The notes: a model not told the origin generated them from the sequence alone. A DNA stretch of 64,000 bases from Limnothrix sp. FACHB-406 (GCF_014698235.1 NZ_JACJSP010000013.1:1-64000); one strand, 5' to 3'; positions 8,866 through 18,774 are shown, counted from the first letter of the stretch. Made by a program: numbers and translations.

Positions 8866-8911
8866 TGCCCTTGCGTTATTTGTGGCTCGCGGTTTTTACG
8901 GATGGTTTTCC

Positions 8912-10363
8912 ATGGCGGATTCTGTTGTTTCTTGCTTTGAGCAGGCCCAAGCGGCGATCGCAGCGGGCCAGGTCGATCGCGCCGGTCAGTTATATTTGCA
9001 GGTCACCGACTTCCTAAAACCCCAAGAGCATCGTCGTTGGGGCGAACTGTTCCAACAGGCGGGCCAGTGGGATTGGGCGGAAACCCTGCTGCGTCGCCTC
9101 GCTCGACAGCACCCCACCATGCCCGAGGCCTGGACGGATTTGGGAACCCTGTTGATCAGTCGTGATCAGCTTCCGGAGGCGCAAACCTGCTTTGCCAAGG
9201 CCCATCGCCTGCGGGACTGGCCCGAAAGTGGCGATCGGGGCTATTGGTTTTCCCGAGACTGGTTTTCCAATCAATTGCCCAACTGGGTGAACTGGGTGCA
9301 GCCCTTGGCCGATCGGGGGCCGGTACAGGCTTTGGAAATTGGCAGCTTTGAAGGGATGTCTGCCTGCTGGTTGCTCGATCGCGTCCTGCTGAATCCGGAA
9401 GCAAGGCTCACCTGCATTGAACCGGAAATTCGTCCCACCCTGCGGGACAATCTCGATCGCACCGGTCGGGCCCCGCAGGTCACCCTTCTGTCTCAGCTCT
9501 CTTGGGAAGCCCTGGCCCAGCTACCGGTTGATCACTACGACCTGGCCTACATTGACGGTTGCCATGCACCTTGGGTGGCCTTCCGCGATGCCGTCATGAC
9601 CTGGCCCCTGGTGAAGGTGGGTGGGCTGGTGGTGATTGATGACTATCGTTATGTGGGTTTGCCGGAGGATTGCCCACAATTCGGTGTGGATTTGTTTATG
9701 TTGCTGTTTACCCACTGTTTTGAGGTGGTTTTCAGCGGCTATCAGCTTTTTTTGCGCAAAGTTCGCGATTGGCAACCCCTCACAGCTCCCTGGCAACGGG
9801 CGGCCGAGGCCACAACGGATCCGCTGCTCTTGGATGCTCTGGCTTGGGCCTTGGCGCGATCGCACCAGTGGGATGCGGCTCAACAACTCTGTGAACGGGC
9901 GATCGGGCTGGCTCCCCAAGTGGCGGCTCCCCATCTCACCCTGGCGGAAATTTGGGCCCAACGCCAGCCGGAGTTTAGTGATCAAGACCTGGGGCACTAC
10001 GGGCCCTTGACCCGATTGCTGGTACAGGCCTTTGGCCACAGTTCCCCTGGCTTTGCCCTCAAAACCTTGCCCGTCGGCACTGGCTACGATTTGGAACCCC
10101 TGGTGGCCTATCTGCAAGCCCTGGAAAAGGATACCTATTGGCATGACCCCATTGCGAATCTCTTGACAGTTTTGGAGCGACAGGGGAAACAACAGGGAAT
10201 GCCGCAAGCCATGGCTGCTTGGCTCGATCGGCTGCATCATCCCCCGGCGGGCGGCTTGGCCTTGCCCCACCGCCCCGATCTTTGGCGCTTGATTGGTGAC
10301 CTGGCGATCGGCTCCAACAATGCCACCGCCGCCGCATTGGCCTATCGGTGCGCTCTTCATTAG
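8912..10363 (+). CDS. TPR-containing SAM-dependent methyltransferase
   Basis: About 483 residues. The first 110 residues contain two TPR-like helical hairpins (FEQAQAAIAAGQVDRAGQLY; AWTDLGTLLISRDQLPEAQ). The middle is a class I methyltransferase fold: QALEIGSFEGMSACWLLDRV is the SAM-binding motif I, LTCIEPE motif II, DLAYIDGCHAPWVAFRDA and VKVGGLVVIDDYRYVG the later motifs. The C-terminal 190 residues are again helical and TPR-like. The substrate is unknown. The start at 8912 (ATGGCGGATTCT) was chosen over a more upstream ATG at 8759 because the intervening DNA is a 14-base tandem array that would be translated in shifting frames. Confidence 0.82.
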   Translation: MADSVVSCFEQAQAAIAAGQVDRAGQLYLQVTDFLKPQEHRRWGELFQQAGQWDWAETLLRRLARQHPTMPEAWTDLGTLLISRDQLPEAQTCFAKAHRLRDWPESGDRGYWFSRDWFSNQLPNWVNWVQPLADRGPVQALEIGSFEGMSACWLLDRVLLNPEARLTCIEPEIRPTLRDNLDRTGRAPQVTLLSQLSWEALAQLPVDHYDLAYIDGCHAPWVAFRDAVMTWPLVKVGGLVVIDDYRYVGLPEDCPQFGVDLFMLLFTHCFEVVFSGYQLFLRKVRDWQPLTAPWQRAAEATTDPLLLDALAWALARSHQWDAAQQLCERAIGLAPQVAAPHLTLAEIWAQRQPEFSDQDLGHYGPLTRLLVQAFGHSSPGFALKTLPVGTGYDLEPLVAYLQALEKDTYWHDPIANLLTVLERQGKQQGMPQAMAAWLDRLHHPPAGGLALPHRPDLWRLIGDLAIGSNNATAAALAYRCALH

Positions 10364-11382
10364 CCCCCAACCCCGGCCTGGAGCCGCCAAAACCGCCAGC
10401 CCTTGCCAATCCACGGCGACGGCTAGCCATTGCTCCCCATGCGCCAAGCCCGAAGTGATGTTTAGGCGATCGCCCCACCCAGGTCTCCATTCACCCGGCC
10501 CAGCCAGACCCAGCCAGACCAAACCCGCCAAAAAGTGATGATCACCACACCCAAATCCGGAAACGGGTCGCTAAACTGAGATCCGACGATTGCGCTCGAT
10601 TGCTACCATTTCCATGGCGACCCGATTGAGTTGCGCTGCCCAAAGAACTTTTTCCGAAGAAACTTTTTGGGAAGACAGTTCGTCAGGGTTCAGCAAATTT
10701 GGCAAAAAATTTGAGGAATTTGCCTAAATCGCCTTGAAAAACGGCTGATTGCTGTTTTTTTCACTTTCCTCAGCCTTGAGCACTCTCCCTTACCTTGCCA
10801 CTGCTCAATCTACGCTTAGCTTCTACGCATCTCAATTAGGTTCTCCTTAGTCTCCCTGCGTCGTTTTCTTTCCTGTTTTCGTCCGTAATTGTGACCGGTT
10901 GCGCAAGTTGGGCGGAGCAAAAGCTTCGCTCCGGAACCTGAGCCGTTGTTGAAACCAGGCTGCGATCGCGATCGACCCTCTGGCCCTCGGAATGGGAATC
11001 AAGGCTCATGGCTGCGGTCAGGAGCGCACTCAGCCATGGGCCTTAGATGCACGCTCGCTCAATCACTCCACGAACCAGCAACCCAGCATCAGTCTTGGTT
11101 GTGGGCTTTGGTCTCGATGGATCTCAACTGGATCTCGATCGGCCGTGACTGAATTCCAGCCTGGCTGAATTCAAGGGCTGGTCAGTCCATTGGGGGAGGG
11201 GGTTTCACCCTGTGACGGCGATCGCACCCAAGCCCTGTTTTGATCTCAGGGGATGACGCTCAAGATCCATGCGGGGTCAGCGATCGGTCACTTCGCTGAT
11301 TAGACTTTCCCCCGATACTAAAAACTGTGGCAACCGGAAACTTCCCAGATCCTTGCAGTCGTTGAGTAGGTCTCAAAGCAAC
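10364..11382. other. Long intergenic region without a recognisable gene
   Basis: About 1 kb. 10540-10900 is AT-rich and carries homopolymer T runs; 10910-10935 holds a short hairpin (GGAGC...GCTCC). Open frames at 10293-10538 and 10946-11152 lack a ribosome site and resemble translated non-coding DNA. An unannotated small RNA is possible but I see no family signature. Confidence 0.35.
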
Positions 11383-11649
11383 ATGACTTCCATTCGCGAG
11401 ATTGTGTCCGAAGCGTTAGCTCATCAATACCTGTCGATCGAGGCAGAGGAATCCCTGCGCCAACTCATGCGCGGGAAATATGGCCCCGATGACTTCGAAG
11501 CGTTTATGGCCCTTCAGCGGGCGTTTTTGTCAGGAAGCTTGCGCCAAGAGTCCCGTGAACGGTTATTGGGTCAGCAAAATTTCACGATCGCGGCGGTGGC
11601 TGACTCGATCGCCCCGGCCTGCACCGCCCGCGATTTATCCTACGCCTAG
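11383..11649 (+). CDS. Small conserved protein of unknown function
   Basis: An 88-residue, helix-rich soluble protein starting MTSIREIVSEALAHQYLSIE. It contains a regular pattern of charged and aliphatic residues (EAEESLRQLMRGKYGPDDFE) and no catalytic motif, signal or membrane segment. I recognise it as the kind of short protein conserved in cyanobacteria but cannot name it. The frame extends upstream to 11269, but the protein-like part begins at 11383. It is convergent with recA. Confidence 0.7.
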   Translation: MTSIREIVSEALAHQYLSIEAEESLRQLMRGKYGPDDFEAFMALQRAFLSGSLRQESRERLLGQQNFTIAAVADSIAPACTARDLSYA

Positions 11650-11735
11650 ACTCTCGGTTTCAGTTCAGGGATTCAATCCCCGGGATTTCGTTCCCCCAGG
11701 CCCTCAACCCAGCCGCTAGCCCAAAATGCAAAGCT

Positions 11736-11777
11736 GATCAAAAACAGCCACCTCCCCAACTGAATGAGGGAGCTGGC
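11736..11777 (-). terminator. Rho-independent terminator behind recA
   Basis: On the minus strand GCCAGCTCCC (from 11777) pairs with GGAGGTGGC across an 11-base loop, with one mismatch, and is followed by TGTTTTTGATC. It lies about 120 bases downstream of the recA stop in the recA direction. On the plus strand there is no T run after the hairpin, so it should act on recA transcripts only. Confidence 0.6.
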
Positions 11778-11899
11778 CGCTTAACTAATGATTGGGGTTA
11801 CCGCTGTTTAGGGTTTGGTCTGGTCGGGTTTAACTCAGCTCAGCTTGTCGATTCCGCTCGATCGAGTGTCTCAAAATTTTGAGTGTTCCGAGATTTGTC

Positions 11900-13255
11900 C
11901 TAGAACGCTTCGCTCAGATCTGCTTCATCTAACTCGTCAGTGGATCCCCCAGTAATTGCCCCCGCTTCCTCCAGCTTTTGGCGCACGGCCAACTCCATTT
12001 CTGCCGCGATCGCCGGATTTTCCTTCAAATATTGAATAGCGTTGTCACGCCCTTGGCTGATGTTTTCGCCCTTGTAGCTATACCAAGCTCCCTTGCGCAC
12101 CAAAATTCCGGTGGATTCAGCCAAGTCCACTAAGCAGCCGATCGAGGAGATGCCTTCGCCAAAGATGATGTCAAATTCTGCGATCCGGAACGGCGGCGCG
12201 ACTTTGTTTTTGGCGACTTTGACCTTGGCCCGAATCCCAAACTCTTCGGTTCCCTTCTTCAGGGTTTGAATGCGGCGAATGTCCAAGCGCACCGACGCAT
12301 AGAACTTGAGGGCATTTCCGCCCGTGGTGGTTTCCGGGCTGCCGTAGGTGACTCCAATTTTTTGGCGCAATTGGTTGAGGAAAATCACCGTGCAGCCCGA
12401 TTTACCGATGTTGCCGGTAATGCGCCGCAGGGCGTGGCTCATGAGGCGGGCTTGGCTGCCCACTTGGGCCGCGCCCATTTCTCCTTCAATTTCCGATCGG
12501 GGAACCAAGGCGGCCACCGAGTCCACCACCACCAGGTCGATCGCGCCCGATCGCACCAGTTGATCCACCACTTCCAGCCCCATTTCCCCCGTGTCCGGTT
12601 GGGAAACCAGCAGATTATCAATATCCACCCCAAGGGCCTTGGCATAAACCGGATCCAAGGCATGTTCTGCATCCACAAAGGCCGCAATGCCGCCCGATCG
12701 CTGTACCTCCGCGATCGCATGGAGTGCTAGGGTCGTTTTTCCGGAGCTTTCAGGGCCATAAATTTCCACCACACGGCCCTTGGGAATGCCGCCGCCCAGG
12801 GCCAAATCCAAGGTCAAGGCCCCGCTGGGAATGGTTTCCACCCGCATTCGGGCCGCATCTCCCAGCCGGACGATCGCCCCTTTGCCAAAGCTGCGTTCAA
12901 TCTGCTGAACCACCAGCCCCAGGGCTTTTTCCTTTTCCTTGCTAATTTCCTTGGTCGGCCCGTCTTTGGCGGCGCTCTCTTTGGCCGACTCCTTAGCCGC
13001 TTCCTTAGCGTCCTTGGATCCTTTAGCGCTGCTGGCGGATTCCTTGGCGGTGGCCGTCTTCGCCGTGGGGTCAGAATTTGCGGATGCGTTGGAAGCCATA
13101 GTCGCCTGGGGGTCAACGGTGATGGAAGATTTTCTGCCCGATCGCACCGTGGCCGGCTCCGGCAAGCCCTGATCGGCCGGGGTGCCTGCTAGGGGAGCGA
13201 TCGAAGCGGCTTCTATTGTAGGAGGAACTGGAGTCGCAACGGAGGCAGCGGCCAT
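11900..13255 (-). CDS. recA: Recombinase RecA with long N-terminal extension
   Basis: Strand-exchange ATPase for homologous recombination and DNA repair. The core is canonical: Walker A GPESSGKT near residue 167, the L1/L2 region ([34 protein letters not shown]), and an acidic tail [12 protein letters not shown]. Before the core ([16 protein letters not shown]) there are about 110 residues instead of the usual 10-15: first Pro/Ala-rich, then Ala/Lys/Glu/Ser-rich ([20 protein letters not shown]). I place the start at the ATG at 13255 because a promoter lies at 13288-13316 and GAGG stands 9 bases before it. The ATG at 13099 would give 399 residues and still leave about 55 extra residues, but has no visible ribosome site. 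Confidence 0.96.
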   Translation of the reverse strand: MAAASVATPVPPTIEAASIAPLAGTPADQGLPEPATVRSGRKSSITVDPQATMASNASANSDPTAKTATAKESASSAKGSKDAKEAAKESAKESAAKDGPTKEISKEKEKALGLVVQQIERSFGKGAIVRLGDAARMRVETIPSGALTLDLALGGGIPKGRVVEIYGPESSGKTTLALHAIAEVQRSGGIAAFVDAEHALDPVYAKALGVDIDNLLVSQPDTGEMGLEVVDQLVRSGAIDLVVVDSVAALVPRSEIEGEMGAAQVGSQARLMSHALRRITGNIGKSGCTVIFLNQLRQKIGVTYGSPETTTGGNALKFYASVRLDIRRIQTLKKGTEEFGIRAKVKVAKNKVAPPFRIAEFDIIFGEGISSIGCLVDLAESTGILVRKGAWYSYKGENISQGRDNAIQYLKENPAIAAEMELAVRQKLEEAGAITGGSTDELDEADLSEAF

Positions 13256-13287
13256 CCCGAAAACCCTCAAGACGAAAGAGCTTCTCC

Positions 13288-13316
13288 AATTTAGCAAAAA
13301 TCTGTACAAAAATCAA
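13288..13316 (-). promoter_or_regulatory. recA promoter
   Basis: Reading the minus strand, TTGATT (13316-13311), a 17-base spacer, then TAAATT (13293-13288) preceded by TGC, giving an extended -10. Spacing is ideal for the vegetative sigma factor. A GTAC lies in the spacer, but I do not see a complete two-half LexA site, so SOS control is not shown. Confidence 0.6.
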
Positions 13317-13406
13317 ATAATCGCCCAATGGGGCCAGCAGGTTCAACCAAGCATCCCAAACTGGCCCCCCAGGCAAACGGCAATCCCTCAAGCGATCTGG
13401 AACAGG

Positions 13407-15116
13407 CTAGAACAGGAAATATCGCTGGGCCATGGGCAGCACCGCCGCCGGTTCGCAGGTCAGCAGTTGCCCATCGGCAAACACTTCATAGGTTTGCGGA
13501 TCCACCTCGATCGCTGGTTGGGCATCGTTTAGCTTCATGTCGGATTTGCGGATCGATCGAATTCCCGACACGGCCACCACTTGCCGCTGGAGACCGAGTT
13601 TTTCGGGAACCCCAGCCTTCAGAGCCGCTTTAGAAACAAAAGTGAGACTGGTGCTCTGGATTGCTTTGCCGAAGCTGGCAAACATCGGACGGCCATGCAC
13701 CGGTTGCGGCGTGGGAATGCTGGCGTTGGCATCGCCCATTTGGGCCCAGGCGATCGCCCCACCCTTGATCACCAACTCCGGCTTCACCCCAAAGAACGCC
13801 GGTTTCCAGAGGCAGAGATCCGCCAGTTTGCCCGGTTCGATCGACCCCACATGGTTGGCAATCCCGTGGGCGATCGCCGGGTTGATCGTGTATTTGGCGA
13901 TGTAGCGTTTGGCGCGGGTGTTGTCGTGGCGGGCGGGGTCTTGGGGCAGGGAGCCGCGCTGTACCTTCATTTTGTGGGCCGTTTGCCAGGTGCGGATGAT
14001 GCTTTCGCCAATTCGGCCCATGGCTTGGGAGTCCGACGACATCATGGCGATCGCCCCCAGGTCGTGCAGGATGTCTTCGGCGGCGATCGTTTCCCGGCGA
14101 ATCCGCGACTCGGCGAAGGCCACATCTTCGGGAATCGCCCGATCGAGGTGGTGGCAGACCATCAGCATATCGAGGTGCTCCTCGATCGTGTTCACCGTGT
14201 AGGGCCGCGTTGGGTTCGTCGAAGAGGGCAGCACGTTGGGCAAGCCACAGACCTTGATGATGTCCGGGGCATGGCCGCCGCCCGCGCCCTCGGTGTGGAA
14301 GGTGTGGATCGTGCGGCCCTTGAAGGCGGCCACGGTCGCTTCCACAAAGCCCGCCTCGTTCAGGGTGTCCGTGTGGATCGCCACCTGAATGTCGTACTCG
14401 TCGGCGACGCTGAGGCAGGTGTCGATCGCGGCGGGCGTGGTGCCCCAGTCCTCATGCAGCTTCAGGCCGATCACCCCGGCCTTCACCTGTTCAATCAGCC
14501 CCGCCGGTTGGCCGCTGTTGCCCTTGCCCAAAAAGCCCAAATTCATCGGAAAGGCTTCCGCCGCTTCTAGCATCCGCGCCATGTGCCAGGGGCCGGGGGT
14601 ACAGGTGGTGGCGTTGGTGCCGGCGGCGGGGCCCGTGCCGCCGCCAATCATCGTCGTGATCCCAGCGGCCAGGGCCGTTTCGATTTGTTGGGGACAGATG
14701 AAGTGGATGTGGGTGTCGATGCCGCCGGCCGTGACGATCGCCCCTTCGCCCGCAATGATTTCCGTGCCGGGGCCAATGATGATGTCCACGCCCGCTTGGG
14801 TGTAGGGGTTGCCGGCCTTCCCGATCGCCGCGATTTTGCCCTGCTTAATGCCAATGTCGGCTTTAATTACGCCCCACCAATCGAGGATCACGGCATTCGT
14901 AATCACCGTATCCATCGCCCCGTCGCTGTTAGTAATGGGCGATTGACCCATGCCATCCCGAATCGTTTTGCCGCCACCAAATTTCACTTCATCGCCATAA
15001 ATCGTCAAGTCTTGTTCGATTTCAATCAGCAATTCGGTATCGGCCAATCGCAGGCGATCGCCCGTGGTGGGCCCATAGGTTTCAGCGTAGGTGCGGCGAT
15101 CGATTCTGTAGGGCAC
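13407..15116 (-). CDS. ureC: Urease subunit alpha
   Basis: Catalytic subunit hydrolysing urea to ammonia and carbamate at a bi-nickel centre in the cytoplasm. 569 residues, full length. Nickel ligands HIH are at 136-138, the carbamylated lysine is K219 in GLKLHEDWG, and the mobile flap carries VCHHLDR near residue 320. Further conserved blocks are [20 protein letters not shown] and [16 protein letters not shown]-like sequence. The start is GTG at 15116 with GGGAGAG upstream. It is the last gene of the urease run and is separated from ureB by a small membrane ORF. recA follows 150 bases downstream under its own promoter. Confidence 0.98.
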   Translation of the reverse strand: MPYRIDRRTYAETYGPTTGDRLRLADTELLIEIEQDLTIYGDEVKFGGGKTIRDGMGQSPITNSDGAMDTVITNAVILDWWGVIKADIGIKQGKIAAIGKAGNPYTQAGVDIIIGPGTEIIAGEGAIVTAGGIDTHIHFICPQQIETALAAGITTMIGGGTGPAAGTNATTCTPGPWHMARMLEAAEAFPMNLGFLGKGNSGQPAGLIEQVKAGVIGLKLHEDWGTTPAAIDTCLSVADEYDIQVAIHTDTLNEAGFVEATVAAFKGRTIHTFHTEGAGGGHAPDIIKVCGLPNVLPSSTNPTRPYTVNTIEEHLDMLMVCHHLDRAIPEDVAFAESRIRRETIAAEDILHDLGAIAMMSSDSQAMGRIGESIIRTWQTAHKMKVQRGSLPQDPARHDNTRAKRYIAKYTINPAIAHGIANHVGSIEPGKLADLCLWKPAFFGVKPELVIKGGAIAWAQMGDANASIPTPQPVHGRPMFASFGKAIQSTSLTFVSKAALKAGVPEKLGLQRQVVAVSGIRSIRKSDMKLNDAQPAIEVDPQTYEVFADGQLLTCEPAAVLPMAQRYFLF

Positions 15117-15193
15117 GTCTTCTCTCCCAATGGGGTCTTTAGTTTAAAAACAAGGGTTCAATTAATCCGATCCATGGAGCATCATCAGCCAAT

Positions 15194-15421
15194 CTATCGT
15201 CGAACGATCGAAGTAATCAAAATTGTCACTGTGGCGCTAGCAATTAACCCAAAGGCAAGCTGCACAACCCATTGTGTTGCTTTTTGATAAACTTCAAACC
15301 GTTCATCACTGCGATCAAGCCGTGCATTCGTTTCTTCCAACCGAACATTTGTTTTTGTCAATTCATCAGAGAGTGCATCAAGCTTTTCAGCAATACCTTG
15401 CAAACTGGGTTCTGTTGACAT
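15194..15421 (-). CDS. Small coiled-coil membrane protein inside the urease run
   Basis: 75 residues: an N-terminal coiled coil (LSDELTKTNVRLEETNARLD) and one C-terminal membrane helix (VQLAFGLIASATVTILITSI) ending in RR, so a tail-anchored topology is likely. A perfect AGGAGG stands 6 bases before its ATG, so translation is expected. It lies between ureB and ureC, where other cyanobacteria have no gene or only short spacing. No homology to urease accessory proteins is apparent; a role in urease is not supported beyond position. Similar short coiled-coil tail-anchored proteins occur widely as orphans. Confidence 0.72.
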   Translation of the reverse strand: MSTEPSLQGIAEKLDALSDELTKTNVRLEETNARLDRSDERFEVYQKATQWVVQLAFGLIASATVTILITSIVRR

Positions 15422-15616
15422 ATCAACCTCCTACAAATATTGTCAGCTAGGTGATCAGCAGCGCGGTCGTTTTGACTGCTTGATCGGGTTTAATTAATGA
15501 CAGGCTAGAAGTTTACGCTACAGGCTCTAGATCAGAATCAGAATCAGGAGTATCTGAGACCCGCCAACCCTCGATTAGTTACTACATCCAGCTCTGTAAC
15601 CTGTCCCGATCTGACG

Positions 15617-15991
15617 TTATTTTCGGGATTTTTTCTCGGCTTTCTTCTCAGCTTTTTCCTTTGACTTCTTGCTGGGCTGATTGCCCTCCAGCGGCCCTTC
15701 TACCAGTGCATTAAACCCATAGATTTCCCGAGTTCCGGCAAAAGGAACCAGCACCACCGTTTTCTCATCACCCGGTTCAAAACGCACCGCCGTTCCCGAG
15801 GGAATATCCAAATGGGTTCCCCGAGCCGCCGCGCGATCGAACACAAGAGCTTCATTCACTTCAAAAAAATGGAAATGGGAGCCAACTTGAATTGGGCGAT
15901 CGCCTCGGTTTTCCACCGTGATTGTCACGGGCGATCGGCCCACGTTCAATTCAATCTCGCCAGGTTCAACAATTAATTCACCGGGAATCAT
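15617..15991 (-). CDS. ureB: Urease subunit beta
   Basis: Structural subunit of urease. The family core [19 protein letters not shown] to [10 protein letters not shown] covers the first 103 residues and contains the conserved [10 protein letters not shown] segment. The start is the ATG at 15991, with AAGGAA upstream; a TTG at 16021 is rejected. The protein then continues with about 20 residues composed almost wholly of Lys, Glu, Ala and Ser ([17 protein letters not shown]), a basic tail not needed for the fold. ureA ends 81 bases upstream. Confidence 0.96.
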   Translation of the reverse strand: MIPGELIVEPGEIELNVGRSPVTITVENRGDRPIQVGSHFHFFEVNEALVFDRAAARGTHLDIPSGTAVRFEPGDEKTVVLVPFAGTREIYGFNALVEGPLEGNQPSKKSKEKAEKKAEKKSRK

Positions 15992-16072
15992 GGCGTTTTT
16001 CCTTATCGCAAATGATGACAATCATCCTAGGAGCCGATTGCGAATCGATCCCTACCAAAGCCGCAACCGAAA

Positions 16073-16375
16073 TTAACGAATGGGATCATGCACGGTCACC
16101 AATTTCGTGCCGTCGGGAAACGTCGCCTCCACCTGCACATCGTGGATCATCTCTGCGACCCCTTCCATCACCTCATCTCGGGTGAGCAGCGTTGTCCCCT
16201 CCGCCATCAGTTCCGCCACGGTTTTGCCGTCTCGCGCCCCTTCCAAAATGGCCGCCGTCAGATAGGCCACGGCTTCCGGATAGTTGAGCTTCAGTCCGCG
16301 ATTTTTGCGGCGCTCGGCCAGCAGCGCGGCGGTGAAAATTAGCAGCTTGTCCTTTTCTTGGGGCGTGAGTTGCAT
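16073..16375 (-). CDS. ureA: Urease subunit gamma
   Basis: 100 residues, the standard length. [20 protein letters not shown] at the start, [27 protein letters not shown] and [14 protein letters not shown] are all hallmark segments of the gamma subunit. The frame is open well upstream of 16375 but that part overlaps ureD in another frame and is not UreA-like. It follows ureD with 110 bases between the genes and precedes ureB on the same strand. Confidence 0.97.
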   Translation of the reverse strand: MQLTPQEKDKLLIFTAALLAERRKNRGLKLNYPEAVAYLTAAILEGARDGKTVAELMAEGTTLLTRDEVMEGVAEMIHDVQVEATFPDGTKLVTVHDPIR

Positions 16376-16485
16376 AGGGCGATCGCGCAGGTCATCTTGC
16401 CAATACTCTGTTGTTGGTTGTACCGCGATTTGTCTAGCAGGCCACCGATTGATTGCGAAGATTTTGGGTTTCGGGGCGATCGCAG

Positions 16486-17367
16486 CTATAGCGGCCAAAA
16501 CCGGGAGACGATCGCCGGGCGATCGCGCTGGCTGCGGCGCACCAAATCCCACACCTGCCAGAACCAGCGCCGCGCCTCACTGACCGAATGGCCCCGATAG
16601 CGACAAAGCAGTCCCGTTTGCAGCCGCGTGATGCCGCAATCAACCCGATCGCCTGTGGGCAGGTGCGATCGCGCTTCCGTAATCAGCTCTTTCGGGATTT
16701 CCTGGCCAATCCAAGCCAGTGTCCCGACGATCGGGCAACCGGCCAGCCCATGGGAGCCGTCGCGGGTGGCCGGGTCGGTCGCGTCAATTCGTTGGGGATC
16801 GAGCCACACCAACCGATCGCCCTGCCACACTTCCAGGCGCGATCGCCACTCGCCGCAGCCGTAGCGCTCACCCCCGGCCGTGCGCCCCAGCCGGACAATC
16901 TCACTCCCCAGCCAACTGGCTCCGGCCGCCAAGTCAATGCGCGATCGCTGCTCATAGAGCGCGCCATCAAAAATAATCGTCTCTTGCGGCAACCATTCCA
17001 GATGCGCCCCTTCACCTACCCGCACCCGCACCGACTGCTGGGCAAACCGCCCGGCCGGGTCAACCAGCGATCGCCCCCGACTGCCATAGATCTTGGCCGC
17101 CGACACCGTTGTCACCAGGGCCGCCGTTTCCGGTTCCAAGTCCAACGAGATCGATAGGCGATCGCCCCCGACCATCCCCCCCGCCACATGCAACATCGCC
17201 GCGTGGCAAACCGCTGACCCCTCGGGATAAAAGGGCCGCTGAAATTGCAGGGGCGATCGGGTTTTGGCCTGAACCTGGGTGCGATCGCCCGATCGGGCAA
17301 ACCGCAACGCGAACGATCCATGCCAGGTGCGATCGGTTTCGGGCGTTGGCTGGGAAGCGACGATCAC
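16486..17367 (-). CDS. ureD: Urease accessory protein UreD
   Basis: Chaperone that binds apo-urease and recruits UreF/UreG during nickel insertion. About 293 residues. Family segments seen: [44 protein letters not shown] and [11 protein letters not shown]-like sequence. I set the start at the GTG at 17367, because it overlaps the TGA of the upstream Uma2 gene (GTGA) and has GGAG 8 bases before it, a classic arrangement for translational coupling. ureE, ureF and ureG are not in this window. Confidence 0.93.
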   Translation of the reverse strand: MIVASQPTPETDRTWHGSFALRFARSGDRTQVQAKTRSPLQFQRPFYPEGSAVCHAAMLHVAGGMVGGDRLSISLDLEPETAALVTTVSAAKIYGSRGRSLVDPAGRFAQQSVRVRVGEGAHLEWLPQETIIFDGALYEQRSRIDLAAGASWLGSEIVRLGRTAGGERYGCGEWRSRLEVWQGDRLVWLDPQRIDATDPATRDGSHGLAGCPIVGTLAWIGQEIPKELITEARSHLPTGDRVDCGITRLQTGLLCRYRGHSVSEARRWFWQVWDLVRRSQRDRPAIVSRFWPL

Positions 17368-17942
17368 GATGTTTTCTCCGGTTGCGAACCCACTTTCAGC
17401 CAGCCGAAAATCTGCTCCGCCGTCAGGATCAGGGGCAAGTCCGGCAAGCAAGGCAAGGGAACTGTCCGCCGATGCAGTAACGGTTGGCGATCGGGCAAAA
17501 AGGTGAGGACTGATCGATCCTGAGGATCAACCAACCAAGCCAACTGGCTGCCAAACTGCAAACTGTGCAGCAGCTTATCCATCACTCGATTGGTCGGCTG
17601 TTCGGGCGACAAAATTTCGATGATCCAATCTGGAGCCGCCAAGAACTGATCGATCGGCTCACCCTGATCCGTCAGCGCCACTCGTTCCCAAGCAATCACC
17701 GCCACATCGGGAACGATCGAGTGATCGCCAAAGGTACAGCGCAACTCCGGCATGGCTGTGTAGCGATCGCCCACCGCGTTGATCGCCCGAATCAGGCGTT
17801 TTTGCAATAAAGAATGGCGAAACTTGGGCATGGGTTTTTGGACTGCCCGGCCATCGAGATATTCCCAAGCGGGCGAATCTTCGAGATCGGGGCGATCGAG
17901 AAATTCCGCCAGGGTGGCGATCGGGGTGATCGAAACCGTCAT
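17364..17942 (-). CDS. Uma2-family (DUF820) putative endonuclease
   Basis: 192 residues of the Uma2/PD-(D/E)XK type that is greatly expanded in cyanobacteria. The nuclease motif is visible as SIVPDVAVIAWE (Asp) followed by PDWIIEILSPEQPTN (Glu, with Ser in the usual Lys/Ser place) and the helix NRVMDKLLHSLQFG. Function is not established for the family. The stop overlaps the ureD start by four bases, so the two are co-translated. ATG at 17942 preferred to GTG at 17948. A related gene lies divergently at 18127. Confidence 0.85.
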   Translation of the reverse strand: MTVSITPIATLAEFLDRPDLEDSPAWEYLDGRAVQKPMPKFRHSLLQKRLIRAINAVGDRYTAMPELRCTFGDHSIVPDVAVIAWERVALTDQGEPIDQFLAAPDWIIEILSPEQPTNRVMDKLLHSLQFGSQLAWLVDPQDRSVLTFLPDRQPLLHRRTVPLPCLPDLPLILTAEQIFGWLKVGSQPEKTS

Positions 17943-18126
17943 AGGCACGCAGCCAGCGAACAGCGCCGCGAGATTGGTTCTGTTGATTGGATTCTATTGC
18001 AAATTCTGGAATGGGATTGATGCTGAATGGCTGATTTCCTATGCCCCACCTACCATAAGGCAAGCGGCCGATTCTCCATCATGATTGAGATGTCGCCCCG
18101 ACCCATTGAGCAGTAGCAATTCGATC

Positions 18127-18693
18127 ATGGTTGCCACGATCGCCCCGGGTTTATCGCTTGCGGAATTTTTACAGCAGCCGGACATTGATGACTCGCCGGC
18201 CTGGGAGTTTCACGATCAAGGGCCAATCCAAAAACCGATGCCGGGTGGAAAACATAGCCGTCTGCAAATTCGCTTAGGTGGGGCGATTAACGCTATTAAT
18301 TCACCCTGGGAAGCGCTAACGGAGATGCGCTGCACCTTTGGCGATCGCTCGATCGTGCCTGACCTGATCGTTGTCCGCGAGACCGACGTGCCGATCGATC
18401 AGGCGGGTGAAATTTCGGACTTTGGCATGACGGCGGCTCCTAACTGGGCGATCGAAATCCTGTCGCCAGCCCAGGGTGAAACCCGCGTGGTGCGAAACCT
18501 GTTGCACTGTTTACGCCACGGGAGCCAGTTGGGCTGGTTGGTGATGCCGCGAGATCGGGTGGTGGTGGTGTTTTTGCCCGATGCGTTGCCGCTGGAGTTG
18601 TCGGGGAGCGATCGCCTGCCGGTGTTGCCGGACTTGCCCTTGGCACTCACCGTAGATGAGTTATTTAGCTGGCTCAAGCGCCGGGAACCGTAA
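18127..18693 (+). CDS. Uma2-family (DUF820) putative endonuclease
   Basis: 188 residues, clearly a paralogue of the divergent gene at 17364-17942: DIDDSPAWEFHDQGPIQKPM matches DLEDSPAWEYLDGRAVQKPM, and MRCTFGDRSIVPDLIVVRE carries the same Asp motif, followed by APNWAIEILSPAQGETRV. The C-terminus (PVLPDLPLALTVDELFSWLK) is also shared. The ATG at 18127 starts the conserved part. The two genes form a divergent pair with about 180 bases between their starts. Function unknown. Confidence 0.85.
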   Translation: MVATIAPGLSLAEFLQQPDIDDSPAWEFHDQGPIQKPMPGGKHSRLQIRLGGAINAINSPWEALTEMRCTFGDRSIVPDLIVVRETDVPIDQAGEISDFGMTAAPNWAIEILSPAQGETRVVRNLLHCLRHGSQLGWLVMPRDRVVVVFLPDALPLELSGSDRLPVLPDLPLALTVDELFSWLKRREP

Positions 18694-18703
18694 CCGGTTG
18701 ATC

Positions 18704-18774
18704 GCCCTTATTTCAAATCGGCGATCGCTCCTCGGGCCATTTCGGCGATCGCTCGATCGGTGGGTTTTGGTAAC
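18704..18774 (-). pseudogene. Copy of the last codons of chlD
   Basis: Read on the minus strand this piece gives [22 protein letters not shown]-stop, against [22 protein letters not shown]-stop at the true chlD end (19486-19550). The DNA agrees over the first 58 bases with two differences; further differences are mostly synonymous (TTA/CTG, CCA/CCG). The copy also includes the six bases after the stop. Between the copy and chlD lie a lipoprotein gene and small palindromic repeats. Confidence 0.85.

Noticed and set aside
8759-8911. N-terminal extension of the methyltransferase resembling pentapeptide repeats (ADICRAELAEQN)
   Set aside because: The underlying DNA repeats with a period of 14 bases, so the amino-acid pattern does not persist; the conserved protein begins at 8912.
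10946-11152. 68-codon ORF in the 1-kb gap
   Set aside because: No protein-like pattern and no ribosome site.
13294-13310. LexA/SOS box in the recA promoter
   Set aside because: Only one GTAC half-site is present; the second half of a cyanobacterial LexA site is missing.
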